NCBI GenBank assembly: GCA_947168395.1
Contig: CAMVLT010000035.1
Location: 1 to 38,145, forward strand
Length of the DNA: 38,145 bases
Direction of reading: 5' to 3'
From: an uncultured Prevotellaceae bacterium
Lineage (GTDB): Bacteria > Bacteroidota > Bacteroidia > Bacteroidales > Bacteroidaceae
This document shows positions 1 through 8,444 of this stretch, piece after piece (the stretch's first letter is position 1; each line of letters starts with the position of its first letter). Both the position numbers and the translations under genes were made by a program. The notes under the pieces were generated by a model. That model was not told the origin of the DNA, made no database searches, and was given only the letters and a program-made list of their open reading frames with translations.

Positions 1-11
1 TCTCGGAAATA

Positions 12-33
12 AAAATAAATCGCGATTTATTTT
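12..33. promoter_or_regulatory. 22-bp perfect palindrome over a -33 box
   Basis: A perfect 22-bp AT-rich palindrome is centred on CGCG at 21-24. It overlaps the TTTG -33 box at 31-34 of the promoter that precedes the first gene. It could be an operator, or the stem of a terminator for a gene left of the window. The sequence does not decide between these. Confidence 0.45.
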
Positions 34-61
34 GTATTTCGCTCGATTTGCACTAATTTTG
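31..61 (+). promoter_or_regulatory. Bacteroidetes-type promoter
   Basis: TTTG at 31-34 and TAATTTTG at 54-61 are separated by 19 nt and match the Bacteroidetes -33/-7 consensus. Transcription would start near 68. This supports translation of the first gene from the ATG at 101 rather than from the earlier in-frame start at 32. Confidence 0.6.
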
Positions 62-100
62 CAGGCAAAAGTACAAAATAAAACCGAGAAAAACGTCAGG

Positions 101-484
101 ATGCTGAAAAAATACGCCCTGTTGGCCTGTATTTTGGCTTTGCTGCCCCTCGTTGCTGCCCATGCCAGTGTGGAGGGGTCGCTGCCCGACGTTGTACGGC
201 GGCTGCTGACCCACATCGACTCGCTCGCCGTCAAGGGCCTGCTCATCAGTGGCATGCTGATGCCCATGATGACGGTATTCAACCGTTTGACGACCTATCG
301 CTACGATACCTTGATCAAACAGCTGTTTCTGAAAGACCCCACCACCGATCTTGATGGACTGATTGGAGACGGCGAAGAGCCGAACGAGGAGGAATGGATG
401 GTTTCCACCACGATAATAACAGAGGAAACCTCACCGAGTGGTTTGTCAATGCGGCGCTTGGCATCCGATTCTAACGTTATCTGA
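101..484 (+). CDS. small exported or membrane protein, unknown function
   Basis: This encodes 127 aa. The N-terminus is a Lys-Lys start, a hydrophobic stretch (residues about 5-20) and an Ala-His-Ala-type cleavage site, so it is probably secreted or membrane-anchored. A second hydrophobic stretch follows near residues 46-60, and the C-terminal half is acidic with Asp/Glu-rich segments. The ATG at 101 was chosen because it follows the promoter ending at 61 and gives a clean signal sequence. The stop codon lies 4 nt before holA, so the two may be co-transcribed. I do not recognise the family. It is the weakest protein-coding call in this part of the window, although the signal peptide and promoter argue that it is real. 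Confidence 0.6.
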   Translation: MLKKYALLACILALLPLVAAHASVEGSLPDVVRRLLTHIDSLAVKGLLISGMLMPMMTVFNRLTTYRYDTLIKQLFLKDPTTDLDGLIGDGEEPNEEEWMVSTTIITEETSPSGLSMRRLASDSNVI

Positions 485-488
485 ATAT

Positions 489-1517
489 ATGGCAGAACAA
501 AAGACAGTAACCTACGAGGACATCATGGCCGACCTGAAGGCCGGGAAATACGCTCCCGTCTACTACCTGATGGGCGAGGAGTCCTATTATATCGACAAAA
601 TCAGTGACTACATTGCCGAGCATGCCTTGGCACCCGAGGAGCGTGACTTCAACCAGACCGTCGTGTTCGGCTCTGATGTGACCGCCGCCCAGGTGGCCGA
701 CGTGGCCCGCCGTTACCCCATGATGGCCGAGCGGCAGGTGGTCATCGTCAAGGAGGCGCAGAACATCAAGCAGACCGACCAGTTGGAGAAATACTTCAAA
801 CAGCCTTCGCCGCAGACGGTGCTCGTGCTCTGTCACAAGAACGGCAGCATCGACGGTCGCAAGCGTGAGTACGTGAAAGCGGTCAAGGCGGCTGGCGTGC
901 TGTTCGAGAGCAAGAAGCTGCGCGACCGCGACCTGCCCGCCTTCATCGAGCGGTACCTGCGCGAGCGGCAGGTGAGCATCGACCCGAAATCGACGCAGCT
1001 TATCAGCGACTTCATCGGTGCCGACCTCAGCCGCCTGACCAGCGAGCTCGACAAGGTCATCATTTCGCTGCCTCAGGAGGATAGGAGAGTGAACCCCCAG
1101 GTGGTGGAAGACCAGATAGGTGTGAGCAAGGATTTCAACTCGTTCGAGCTTCGCGACGCCATCGTCAACCGCAATGTCTTCAAGGCAAATCAGATAATCA
1201 AATATTTTGACAACAATCCGAAGGCCGGAAGCATCTACTCGTTTCTCCCGATGCTCTTTAATTATTTTCAGAATCTGATGATTGCGTATTACGCCCCGAA
1301 AAGACAGAGTCAGGAGGGCGTCGCGGAGTGGCTGGAATTGCGATCTCCGTGGGCGGCGAAAGACTACATGACGGGAATGAGAAATTTCACGGCGATGAAA
1401 GTGATGCAAATAATTTCCAAAATACGCGAAATTGATGCCAAAAGTAAGGGCCTCGACAACCCCAATACGCCCCCTGGCGAGCTGATGAAAGAATTGATTT
1501 TTTACATTTTGCACTGA
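489..1517 (+). CDS. holA: DNA polymerase III subunit delta
   Basis: This 342-aa protein matches the delta subunit of the clamp-loader complex, which opens the beta sliding clamp and works with the dnaX product encoded 2 kb downstream. Early residues include the motif YYLMGEESYYID, typical of the HolA N-terminal AAA-like fold, and the length is normal for Bacteroidales HolA. The ATG at 489 is preferred to the earlier in-frame start at 438, because 438 would overlap the preceding gene and add residues unlike the family. A hairpin with a T-run at 1541-1567 probably ends the transcript. Confidence 0.9.
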   Translation: MAEQKTVTYEDIMADLKAGKYAPVYYLMGEESYYIDKISDYIAEHALAPEERDFNQTVVFGSDVTAAQVADVARRYPMMAERQVVIVKEAQNIKQTDQLEKYFKQPSPQTVLVLCHKNGSIDGRKREYVKAVKAAGVLFESKKLRDRDLPAFIERYLRERQVSIDPKSTQLISDFIGADLSRLTSELDKVIISLPQEDRRVNPQVVEDQIGVSKDFNSFELRDAIVNRNVFKANQIIKYFDNNPKAGSIYSFLPMLFNYFQNLMIAYYAPKRQSQEGVAEWLELRSPWAAKDYMTGMRNFTAMKVMQIISKIREIDAKSKGLDNPNTPPGELMKELIFYILH

Positions 1518-1540
1518 TTTGGCACTCTAAAATCTACAGA

Positions 1541-1567
1541 AAAGGCGTTCTCGGCGAACGCTTTTTT
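1541..1567 (+). terminator. intrinsic terminator after holA
   Basis: The arms GCGTTC (1545-1550) and GAACGC (1556-1561) are fully complementary with a 5-nt loop and are followed by six T residues. The structure lies 24 nt past the holA stop. Confidence 0.8.
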
Positions 1568-2199
1568 GTGCGCTATAGCCCGTGTATAAAGGGGTATTGG
1601 CCAATTCCTGCCCCCTCAAAACTCGCGTATTTTGAGCCTTCCTGACCTATGTTCCAGAATTTGCGAGAAATGCCGAAAACGCAAAATTTCCGAGACTCCG
1701 AATTTGGTGTTCACATTATTTAGCGTTTCTATCTCTGAATTTTGAAAGCTAAACCGATTTGTTTCTGTGAATTAGTTTTGTTTTGGGTTGTTGAATTTAG
1801 GAATCAAAACAAAACTTTTCGTGTTTATGATTTATAAGTAGAAACGTGAATTTAGTAGTTTACATTCGCAAACCGATAAATATTCACCTTTATTTCTTTG
1901 AATTTATCATATTGAATCCCAATCGATTATAATAAAATAATCGAGTAAACAGCAAGTGTCTATTGTATTTCGGATATCTAAACCTGCATATTTGCACAGT
2001 TTACAGTTATAGGTTTATAAATACCCTATTTATAGCCAGTTGCTTATCCTAAAAGACTCTCGAAAGGCTTTGTAAGGTTTATTGATGTAAATTCGGATTT
2101 GTAATTCAAAACTTAAAGTTGTGAGTGGTTTTGGTTTTCGAATTTAAACTATTAAATTACGAATCAATAGTTCACAATTAAAAATTTCCGTTACAAATG
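1568..2199. other. AT-rich stretch with no recognisable gene
   Basis: This region between the holA terminator and the XRE promoter is markedly richer in A and T than its surroundings and has no convincing reading frame. It contains a perfect 12-bp inverted repeat (1774-1785 with 1805-1816, 19-nt loop) rich in TTTTG/CAAAA. No RNA gene was recognised. Confidence 0.6.
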
Positions 2200-2230
2200 T
2201 TGCGTAGTTCAATTTTTTGTTTTACCTTTG
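2200..2230 (+). promoter_or_regulatory. promoter of the XRE regulator gene
   Basis: TTG at 2200-2202 and TACCTTTG at 2223-2230 are 20 nt apart. The leader that follows contains a small hairpin (GGGCA at 2248-2252 with TGCCC at 2257-2261) about 20 nt before the start codon. Confidence 0.55.
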
Positions 2231-2281
2231 TAAACTGAAACGAAAACGGGCAAAAATGCCCCTAAACCCTACTCATAAGCA

Positions 2282-2752
2282 ATGAAGGACAGAATTCGCC
2301 AGATTATGGAGTCGCAACACATGACCCAACAAGTGTTCGCTCAGTTCATCGAAATGTCGCCCGCCTCGTTGAGCAGTATCTTCAACGGGCGTACCAAGCC
2401 TACCCTCAATATCGTGGAGGCAATAAAAAAGAAAATTCCTGACATCAGTATCGACTGGCTCATGTTCGGTTCGGGTCCTATGTATTTAGAAGCCAAGCGG
2501 TCGGCCGAGGTACCTGTCGGTGAGAAAGTGCCGACAACTCAAAATCCGATGTTCGACTTCGATGACACCCCTTCGCCCGCCCCTACTGTAGACATTCCAG
2601 CGAGTCGGATTGACAATAGTGTAAAATCTACACGTCAGAATCCTTCTCGCGAGGACATCAAAATTATTGACAAACCGCAGCGGCGTGTCACTGAGATTCG
2701 CGTGTTCTACGACGACCAGACTTGGGAGAGTTTCGTGCCTGCGAAGAAGTAG
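2282..2752 (+). CDS. XRE/Cro-CI family helix-turn-helix regulator
   Basis: This encodes 156 aa. Residues about 1-70 form a helix-turn-helix domain of the XRE type: the segment MTQQVFAQFIEMSPASLSSI covers the two DNA-contacting helices, and SIDWLMFGSGPMYL is a conserved closing motif of this Bacteroidales subgroup. A disordered, Pro- and Ser-rich linker follows, then a short beta-like C-terminus (VTEIRVFYDDQTWESF). It is a cytoplasmic DNA-binding protein of unknown target. It is transcribed alone, with its own promoter and a large upstream non-coding region that could carry an operator. Confidence 0.85.
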   Translation: MKDRIRQIMESQHMTQQVFAQFIEMSPASLSSIFNGRTKPTLNIVEAIKKKIPDISIDWLMFGSGPMYLEAKRSAEVPVGEKVPTTQNPMFDFDDTPSPAPTVDIPASRIDNSVKSTRQNPSREDIKIIDKPQRRVTEIRVFYDDQTWESFVPAKK

Positions 2753-2899
2753 TTTTTGGGGTGTCCGCCGACCCTGTTTTGCGGGTTCTCGCATTAAGGA
2801 ATAGGGACTGCGACTGTTCCGTTTGCATCTGTAGCCGATTGCTATTGTTTGCTGGCGCGGATGTTCGCGTATTTTTTATCGAAAAAAACAGCCGCTTTG

Positions 2900-2931
2900 T
2901 TTGGTAGTTTCAGGAATTATGCCTATATTTG
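2900..2931 (+). promoter_or_regulatory. consensus promoter before the decayed lipocalin-like gene
   Basis: TTTG at 2900-2903 and TATATTTG at 2924-2931 are separated by 20 nt, an exact match to the Bacteroidetes consensus. It precedes a reading frame that is now broken. Confidence 0.65.
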
Positions 2932-3013
2932 CACGCATAAAAACAAAAGCAATATGCTAAGGTTTCTTATTTTGGGGGGTATCCCTACTCCCTTTATTGG
3001 TTAAAAGTAATAA

Positions 3014-3454
3014 ATGAATAAGATAAATCAAACAATACGGATGGCATTGCTGTCGCTCATAGGACTCATGATTGCAGTGTGTGCGATGACAGTGTTGAAT
3101 GACAACTCCGAGAATGATTCCCCCGCGATGTTTGTGTCGCTGCAGGAACAGCTGATATGCACTTGGTATGCCGAAGCTGGTAATAATATAATATGTAAGC
3201 GTAGCGACAACATTCGTTACGCATTATTCCCCAATGGCACGTTGACCGTTGCGCTTGCCGACGAGGGCACGGATCCTCCAGAGTGGCACCTGATGATGGA
3301 GGGTGGTTAGCTGGTGCTGAACTAAGAAACGCCCGATATTAGCTTGTAGAATCACGAAAAGGAAGATGAGCTGGTGCTGACAATGTCGCCAGCCTCCTTG
3401 GTGTGGGGGTTCTGGCGCTTACCATACAGACGCAATCATCCCCGCACGGCATAA
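3014..3454 (+). pseudogene. decayed membrane-anchored lipocalin-like gene
   Basis: The frame opens at 3014 with an N-terminal hydrophobic helix (residues about 9-26) and a beta-rich domain containing LICTWYAEAG and LFPNGTLTVAL, reminiscent of small lipocalin-like proteins of Bacteroidetes. It meets a stop at 3308 (TAG), then 3323 (TAA) and 3347 (TAG). Between and after these stops the same frame still reads like protein, with ELVLTMSPASLVWGFWRLP, and ends at TAA 3452-3454. All three internal stops are one C-to-T change away from Gln codons. Gln is encoded by CAA/CAG earlier in the same frame, so a variant genetic code is unlikely. The 98-aa product to the first stop could still be made. The family assignment is an inference from fold-like pattern only. 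Confidence 0.65.
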
Positions 3455-3488
3455 TTTAGGTGAGGCGATGAAAAAAGCGGCACTTTGC

Positions 3489-3519
3489 TTTGTGGTTTGG
3501 CGGATTCTTAGTATCTTTG
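3489..3519 (+). promoter_or_regulatory. promoter of the dnaX operon
   Basis: TTTG at 3489-3492 and TATCTTTG at 3512-3519 are 19 nt apart. They lie 33 nt before the dnaX start codon. Confidence 0.6.
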
Positions 3520-3551
3520 CACTCACAAATTAGCACAACAACGTAAATTAT

Positions 3552-5324
3552 ATGGAAGAATATATTGTTTCGGCGCGAAAGTACCGACCAATGTCGTTCG
3601 ACACGGTGGTGGGACAGCAGGCACTGACAACAACGCTGAAGAACGCGGTACGCTCTGGCAAACTGGCTCACGCGTACCTCTTTTGCGGGCCGCGAGGTGT
3701 GGGCAAGACCACTTGTGCGCGTATCTTCGCCAAGGCCATCAACTGTCAGTCGCCGACGGCTGAAGGCGAGGCCTGCAACGAGTGTGAGTCGTGCCAGTCG
3801 TTCAACGAGCAGCGTTCGCTCAACATCTTCGAGCTCGATGCCGCCTCGAATAACTCGGTGGAGCATATTAAGACGCTGATGGAGCAGACGCGCATACCGC
3901 CGCAGGTAGGGCGCTACAAGGTCTTTATTATCGACGAGGTTCACATGCTGTCGACGGCGGCATTCAACGCGTTCCTCAAGACCTTGGAGGAGCCGCCTGC
4001 CCACGTCATCTTCATCCTCGCCACCACTGAGAAACACAAGATACTGCCCACCATCCTGAGCCGCTGCCAGATTTACGACTTCGAGCGTATGACCGTGAAT
4101 GACACCGTTGCGCATCTCCGTCAGGTGGCTGCCAAGGAGGGTATCACGTGCGAGGACGAGGCACTGGCGATAATTGCCGAGAAGGCCGACGGCGGCATGC
4201 GCGATGCCCTGTCTATCTTCGACCAGGCCGCCTCCTTCTGTCAGGGCAACATCACGTACCAGAAGGTGATAGAAGATTTGAACGTGCTCGACTCGGAGTA
4301 CTACTTCCGGTTAGTGGACTATGCCCTGCAGAATAAGGTGTCGGAGTCGATGGTACTGCTCAACGACATTATCGGCAAGGGCTTCGACGGTGGTCTGTTG
4401 GTGCAGGGTCTGGCTCGCCATGTGCGTAATGTGCTGATGGCCCGCGATGCCCAGACGCTGCCTCTGCTTGAGGTGAGCGAAGCCCAACGTCAGCGTTACC
4501 AGGAGCAGGCTTTGCGCGCGCCCATTCCGTTCTTATATAAAGCGCTGCAGCTGATGAACCAGTGCGACATCAACTACCGCCAGTCATCGAACAAGCGGCT
4601 GCTGGTAGAACTGACGCTCATCGAGGTGGCCCAGCTGACGCAGCCGGAGGATGCGCCCGGCAGTGGGCGTAAGCCCAGACGACTGAAATCCCTGTTCAAG
4701 AACCTGATTCAGCAGACCCAGCCCAGGAAAGCGGCTCCGCAGGTGGCCGCGGCTGTGCGCGCTGAATCACAGCAGCCGCAATCGCCGGCTGCAACGCCAA
4801 CGGCTACCGTGCAGGTGGCCACCGCGAAAGAGCAACCCCAACCGGTCAGGCCCGCCGTGAAGTTAGGTGCGCTGGGCATGTCGTGGCGCAACCTGCGTGC
4901 ACAGCAGCAGAAGCCGGTGAAGATCAATACCCTGCCCGGCCAGCGTATGACCGACGAGCACCAGCCGTTCACGCAGGACGAACTGGAGCTGCAGTGGCTT
5001 TCGATGTGCAACCGCATGCCGCAGCAGCTGGTGGGCGTGGCCTCGAGGATGAAGAACATGAAGCCCGTCATCACTGAGCTGCCCAAGGTCGAGGTAGTGG
5101 TGAGCAACGAGATGATTCTGGCCGAGGTGGAGAAGATACGCGGTAGCGTGCTCAACACCTTGAAACTGCATCTCCACAACTCTGACATTGAGCTGACCCT
5201 ACGGCTCGACGAGCACCGGCAGGAGGTGCGGCTGCTGACGCGGCGCGAGCAGTTCGAGGAACTGATGCGCATGAATCCCGTCGTTGCAAAGCTCAAGGCC
5301 GCCTTTGATTTGGATATTGCATAA
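3552..5324 (+). CDS. dnaX: DNA polymerase III subunit gamma/tau
   Basis: This 590-aa protein is the ATPase motor of the clamp loader. Visible features are Walker A GPRGVGKT (residues 46-53), the zinc module cysteines at 65, 75, 78 and 81, Walker B IIDEVHML (around 126-133), and the SRC arginine-finger motif (170-172). The ATPase and collar domains run to about residue 370. A low-complexity Gln/Pro/Ala-rich linker follows, then a C-terminal region equivalent to tau domains, ending in a short conserved block. No obvious frameshift site that would yield a separate gamma form was identified. It is first in an operon with the two small membrane-protein genes downstream. Confidence 0.95.
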   Translation: MEEYIVSARKYRPMSFDTVVGQQALTTTLKNAVRSGKLAHAYLFCGPRGVGKTTCARIFAKAINCQSPTAEGEACNECESCQSFNEQRSLNIFELDAASNNSVEHIKTLMEQTRIPPQVGRYKVFIIDEVHMLSTAAFNAFLKTLEEPPAHVIFILATTEKHKILPTILSRCQIYDFERMTVNDTVAHLRQVAAKEGITCEDEALAIIAEKADGGMRDALSIFDQAASFCQGNITYQKVIEDLNVLDSEYYFRLVDYALQNKVSESMVLLNDIIGKGFDGGLLVQGLARHVRNVLMARDAQTLPLLEVSEAQRQRYQEQALRAPIPFLYKALQLMNQCDINYRQSSNKRLLVELTLIEVAQLTQPEDAPGSGRKPRRLKSLFKNLIQQTQPRKAAPQVAAAVRAESQQPQSPAATPTATVQVATAKEQPQPVRPAVKLGALGMSWRNLRAQQQKPVKINTLPGQRMTDEHQPFTQDELELQWLSMCNRMPQQLVGVASRMKNMKPVITELPKVEVVVSNEMILAEVEKIRGSVLNTLKLHLHNSDIELTLRLDEHRQEVRLLTRREQFEELMRMNPVVAKLKAAFDLDIA

Positions 5325-5352
5325 TGTATAAAGGAAAACAGTTACAAATAAG

Positions 5353-5739
5353 ATGAAGCTGACAAAAAAACTATTGGAAACAATGATGCGGCTGGTTACC
5401 CACCCTTCGGTGAAATACATCGTCATCACCGTTATAGGCGTGCTGCTTGTCGGCGTGGTGGGCGAGAACAGTATGCTGGCACACATGCGCAACGTAAACC
5501 GCTGTCACGAACTGGAGGCTGAAATAGACACCTACGAAAGCCGCTACCGAGACGACATGCGCCAGATACGCATGCTCAACCGCAATCCGAAGAACATGGA
5601 GCGCATTGCCCGCCAGCGCTACTTTATGAAGCACGACGACGAGGACATATTCGTGCTGAGCGACGACGTACGCGAACCCCAGTCGGTGGCCAGTGCCCCG
5701 ATGTCCGAAGAACCCGACGACCATGACGCAGCTGAGTAA
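5353..5739 (+). CDS. DivIC/FtsB-like septum formation initiator
   Basis: This 128-aa protein has a short cytoplasmic N-terminus, a single membrane helix (residues about 24-41), a coiled-coil region rich in Glu, Arg and Leu (about 50-80) and the motif NPKNMERIARQRYFM. That is the signature of FtsB/DivIC-type division proteins, which bridge the FtsL/FtsQ complex at the septum. The acidic tail extends past the family core. The gene begins 28 nt after dnaX and its 3' end overlaps the next gene by 17 nt, indicating co-transcription and possible translational coupling. Confidence 0.85.
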   Translation: MKLTKKLLETMMRLVTHPSVKYIVITVIGVLLVGVVGENSMLAHMRNVNRCHELEAEIDTYESRYRDDMRQIRMLNRNPKNMERIARQRYFMKHDDEDIFVLSDDVREPQSVASAPMSEEPDDHDAAE

Positions 5740-6124
5740 ATACCAGATAACCGTCTTCCTCGTAGGCGGCCTGCTGATGGTCATTGGTGCCGGGGCCAGC
5801 CTCTTCAGTTGCGCGTGGGCACCCTACGTGTTTGCGCCTGGTGCTTTGTGCTATGTGTCGATGCAGATGCTGCAGCGCTACGACGGGCCGAGTTTCACCA
5901 TCCGCCGCCTGCGCCGCATCATGCTGCTCAGCGATGTGCTGCTCCTGGTGTCGGCCCTGCTGATGTTTGCCAGCAGCGACAATCCGCTGGGTCTCGACTA
6001 CATGACGTACCTGCAGTATGTGTACCGTAAGTGGGTGCTGACGCTGCTCATTGCCGCCGTGTTACAGCTCTACACAACCCACAGAATAGGGAGCGAACTG
6101 GAAAAAGAGGCAAAAAAACTATAA
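5723..6124 (+). CDS. four-helix inner-membrane protein, unknown function
   Basis: This encodes 133 aa with four hydrophobic segments (about residues 10-28, 32-46, 65-84 and 103-121), so it is an integral inner-membrane protein. The start at 5723 (MTQLSKYQ) is preferred to an in-frame start at 5693, because translation then overlaps the divIC-like gene by only 17 nt and the protein begins just before its first helix. No catalytic motif is visible. Its fixed position behind a divisome gene suggests a membrane or envelope role, but this is inference. A strong terminator follows the stop by 4 nt. Confidence 0.75.
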   Translation: MTQLSKYQITVFLVGGLLMVIGAGASLFSCAWAPYVFAPGALCYVSMQMLQRYDGPSFTIRRLRRIMLLSDVLLLVSALLMFASSDNPLGLDYMTYLQYVYRKWVLTLLIAAVLQLYTTHRIGSELEKEAKKL

Positions 6125-6128
6125 AAGA

Positions 6129-6164
6129 TTGCGCAATTGTTTTAAATTGCGCAAATTTTTTTTC
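6129..6164 (+). terminator. intrinsic terminator ending the dnaX operon
   Basis: Ten-base arms at 6129-6138 and 6145-6154 are perfectly complementary (core TTGCGCAA), with a 6-nt loop and an eight-T run immediately after. Confidence 0.9.
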
Positions 6165-6183
6165 ATACTTCAATATAAGGTTG

Positions 6184-6191
6184 TACTTTTG
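6184..6191 (+). promoter_or_regulatory. -7 box of the lipoprotein-pyrC operon
   Basis: TACTTTTG matches TAnnTTTG and lies 29 nt before the first start codon of the operon. The -33 region is only T-rich, partly formed by the terminator's T-run, so the promoter is less than ideal. Confidence 0.5.
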
Positions 6192-6220
6192 CAGAGCATT
6201 GGAAAACTTAGCAATCTTGT

Positions 6221-7066
6221 ATGAATAGAATTGTTTACGCATTGGTCGTTGTATGCACGTTGGTGTCGTGTGCCGAAGGTTACTCGGTGCAGGGGTCTTC
6301 CTCCGTTTCGGCACTCGATGGCAGCAAACTGTACTTGAAAACTATCAAGGACAACGAATTGAGGAATATCGACTCCTGCGAGGTCGTACACGGACAGTTC
6401 CGCTTCGCAGGCCTGCTCGACACCGTTCGTATGGCCAACCTTTTCATGGATGATGAGAGCATCATGCCCATCGTGCTGGAAAAGGGCGAAATAAGCATCA
6501 GGATTGACAACGCCTCGCAAACCGTTTTCGGCACCCCGCTGAACGACCGTCTCTACGAGTTCATCGACTTCCACAACCAGCTGGGTAACCAGATGGCTGA
6601 GCTGAGCCACAAGCAGAGCCGCATGCTGCTCGACGGCATCGACGAGAACGACATCAACCGCCAGCTCAACATCGAGGCCGCCGAGATAGCCCGCAAAGAG
6701 GACAGCCTCGTCACCAACTTCATCGTCGAGAACTTCGACAACGTGCTGGGTCCTGGCGTGTTCATGATGATTACCAGCATGTACCGCTATCCCGTGCTCA
6801 CACCCCAGATTGAGGACATCATGTCGAAGGCCACGTCGAAGTTCAAGAACGACCCCTACGTGAAGGACTATTACCAGGTGGCCACCGAGAACCAGGCACG
6901 CTCCACCGGCATGCACGACGCGAATACCGCCACTGTGCCCGATGCTGCTGCGATGTCCGCTGCCGACTCGGTGCAGCCCGCCGACACGTCATTGCAGGTG
7001 CCGCCGCTACAGGTGCCGCTGACCAATGTGCCCCAGACGAAGCAGGACGATGAGAACGCTGATTGA
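6221..7066 (+). CDS. DUF4369-type lipoprotein
   Basis: This encodes 281 aa with a lipoprotein signal: a hydrophobic stretch and LVSC, with Cys17 as the lipidation site. The segment after it (LDGSKLYLKTIKDNELRNID, then GQFRFAG and IVLEKGEISIRID) follows the pattern of DUF4369. That domain is the N-terminal part of many Bacteroidetes thioredoxin-family lipoproteins. No thioredoxin CxxC domain follows. Instead there is a helical region and a Pro/Ala/Thr/Gln-rich tail (from about residue 235) that looks disordered. It is probably anchored in an envelope membrane; function is unknown. The stop overlaps the pyrC start by 17 nt. Confidence 0.75.
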   Translation: MNRIVYALVVVCTLVSCAEGYSVQGSSSVSALDGSKLYLKTIKDNELRNIDSCEVVHGQFRFAGLLDTVRMANLFMDDESIMPIVLEKGEISIRIDNASQTVFGTPLNDRLYEFIDFHNQLGNQMAELSHKQSRMLLDGIDENDINRQLNIEAAEIARKEDSLVTNFIVENFDNVLGPGVFMMITSMYRYPVLTPQIEDIMSKATSKFKNDPYVKDYYQVATENQARSTGMHDANTATVPDAAAMSAADSVQPADTSLQVPPLQVPLTNVPQTKQDDENAD

Positions 7067-8444
7067 GGGAGGAACCATCGTCAATGAAGGCCGCACGTTC
7101 GACGGCTTCATTATCGTCAACGACGGCTACATCATGGAAGTCATCGAAGGACGCAACACCCGCCCGCAGGGTACCTTCGATGAAATCATCGACGCCACAG
7201 GGTGCTACGTGCTGCCTGGCATCATCGATACCCACGTACACTTTCGCGAACCAGGAATGACCGACCGTGCCGACATCGACACCGAGTCGGCTGCTGCCGC
7301 TGCCGGTGGTGTCACCTCCTATTTCGACATGCCCAATACCAATCCTCCGACCACTACCATCGAGGCGCTTGCTGCCAAGATGAGTTCGGCATCCCAGAAG
7401 AGCCATGTCAACTACAGTTTCTTCGTCGGAGCCACCAATGGCAATGCCGGCATGTTCCACGAACTCGACGCCTCCTTGGTACCCGGCATCAAACTGTTCA
7501 TGGGGTCGTCTACCGGCAATATGCTGGTCGATCGCCGTGAAGCCCTCGATGCCGTATTCGGCGAGTGCGCAGCCTTAGGTCTGCCCGTCGTCACCCATTG
7601 CGAGGATACAAATACCATCAACCGCAACATGGCCGAGGCCAAGGCCCGCTACGGCGACGACCCTAACGTCAGCCACCATCCAGAAATACGTAGCGTCGAA
7701 GCCTGCTATCAGAGTTCCCGTTTAGCTGTGCAGCTGGCCCGTGAGCACGGTACCCGCCTGCACGTGGCACACCTGACGACGGAGCGGGAACTGGAATTAT
7801 TTGATGATGTACAATGTACTAAGCACAATTTAAAAGGTACAATGTACAATGTACCATTGCCGCAGATAACGGCCGAGGCTACTGTGTCGCATCTTTATTT
7901 CAGCGACCGCGACTACGCCCGCCTCGGTACCCGCATCAAGTGCAATCCCGCCGTCAAGACCGAGCGCGACCGTGAGGCATTGCGCCAGGCACTCGCCGAC
8001 GGACGCATCACCACCATTGCCACCGACCACGCCCCGCATCTGCTCACCCACAAGGAGGGCGGCTGTGCCCGTGCTGCCAGCGGCATGCCGATGGTGCAGT
8101 TCTCGCTCGTCACCATGCTCGAACTCGCTGATCAGGGCGTACTCACGCTGCCCCGTCTCGTCGAGCTGATGTGCCACAATCCTGCCCGCGTGTTCGACAT
8201 CCACAACCGTGGGTTTCTCCGTCCCTGCTTCAAGGCCGACATCACCATCGTCCGCCCCGGGCGTGCCTGGACGGTCACTCCCGAGTGCATCCTCAGCAAG
8301 TGCGGTTGGAGTCCCATGGAGGGCCATACCTATCTGTGGCAGGTGCAGCGCACATTGTGCAACGGCCACACCGTCTATCATCTGGGTCGCGTCGACCGCA
8401 GCTATATCGGCGAGCCCGTTCAGTTCAGCCGCCACGCAGTATGA
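7050..8444 (+). CDS. pyrC: dihydroorotase
   Basis: This 464-aa amidohydrolase catalyses the reversible cyclisation of N-carbamoyl-aspartate to dihydroorotate in pyrimidine synthesis. Metal ligands are seen in DTHVHFREPG (His62, His64), VVTHCED, LHVAHLTT and ATDHAPH. The ATG at 7050 (MRTLIEGG) is preferred to 7026 because it starts at the conserved first beta strand. Residues about 253-270 (VQCTKHNLKGTMYNVPLP) are encoded by an AT-rich heptad array and seem to replace or lengthen the usual short loop before QITAEA. The reading frame is intact, so the enzyme is probably active. The gene shares ATGA with the next one. Confidence 0.9.
   Translation: MRTLIEGGTIVNEGRTFDGFIIVNDGYIMEVIEGRNTRPQGTFDEIIDATGCYVLPGIIDTHVHFREPGMTDRADIDTESAAAAAGGVTSYFDMPNTNPPTTTIEALAAKMSSASQKSHVNYSFFVGATNGNAGMFHELDASLVPGIKLFMGSSTGNMLVDRREALDAVFGECAALGLPVVTHCEDTNTINRNMAEAKARYGDDPNVSHHPEIRSVEACYQSSRLAVQLAREHGTRLHVAHLTTERELELFDDVQCTKHNLKGTMYNVPLPQITAEATVSHLYFSDRDYARLGTRIKCNPAVKTERDREALRQALADGRITTIATDHAPHLLTHKEGGCARAASGMPMVQFSLVTMLELADQGVLTLPRLVELMCHNPARVFDIHNRGFLRPCFKADITIVRPGRAWTVTPECILSKCGWSPMEGHTYLWQVQRTLCNGHTVYHLGRVDRSYIGEPVQFSRHAV
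7809..7857 (+). repeat. in-gene heptad array, GTACAAT type
   Basis: Seven consecutive 7-nt units, three exact GTACAAT and four degenerate (GTACTAA, GCACAAT, TTAAAAG, GTACCAT), lie inside pyrC. The array is far more AT-rich than the flanking gene and is open in all frames on the coding strand. Confidence 0.8.

Noticed and set aside
477..1514. Long minus-strand open frame opposite holA
   Set aside because: It is the antisense shadow of a recognisable gene in GC-rich DNA; its His/Val/Leu-rich translation has no domain pattern.
2722..2907. 61-codon frame after the XRE gene
   Set aside because: It overlaps the XRE gene, is Cys- and Val-rich in an unusual way, and has no promoter or family features.
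3014..3454. Variant genetic code reading TAG/TAA as Gln, as in some phages
   Set aside because: Gln in the same frame uses CAA/CAG, the neighbours are ordinary chromosomal genes ending in TAA/TAG, and simple decay explains the stops.
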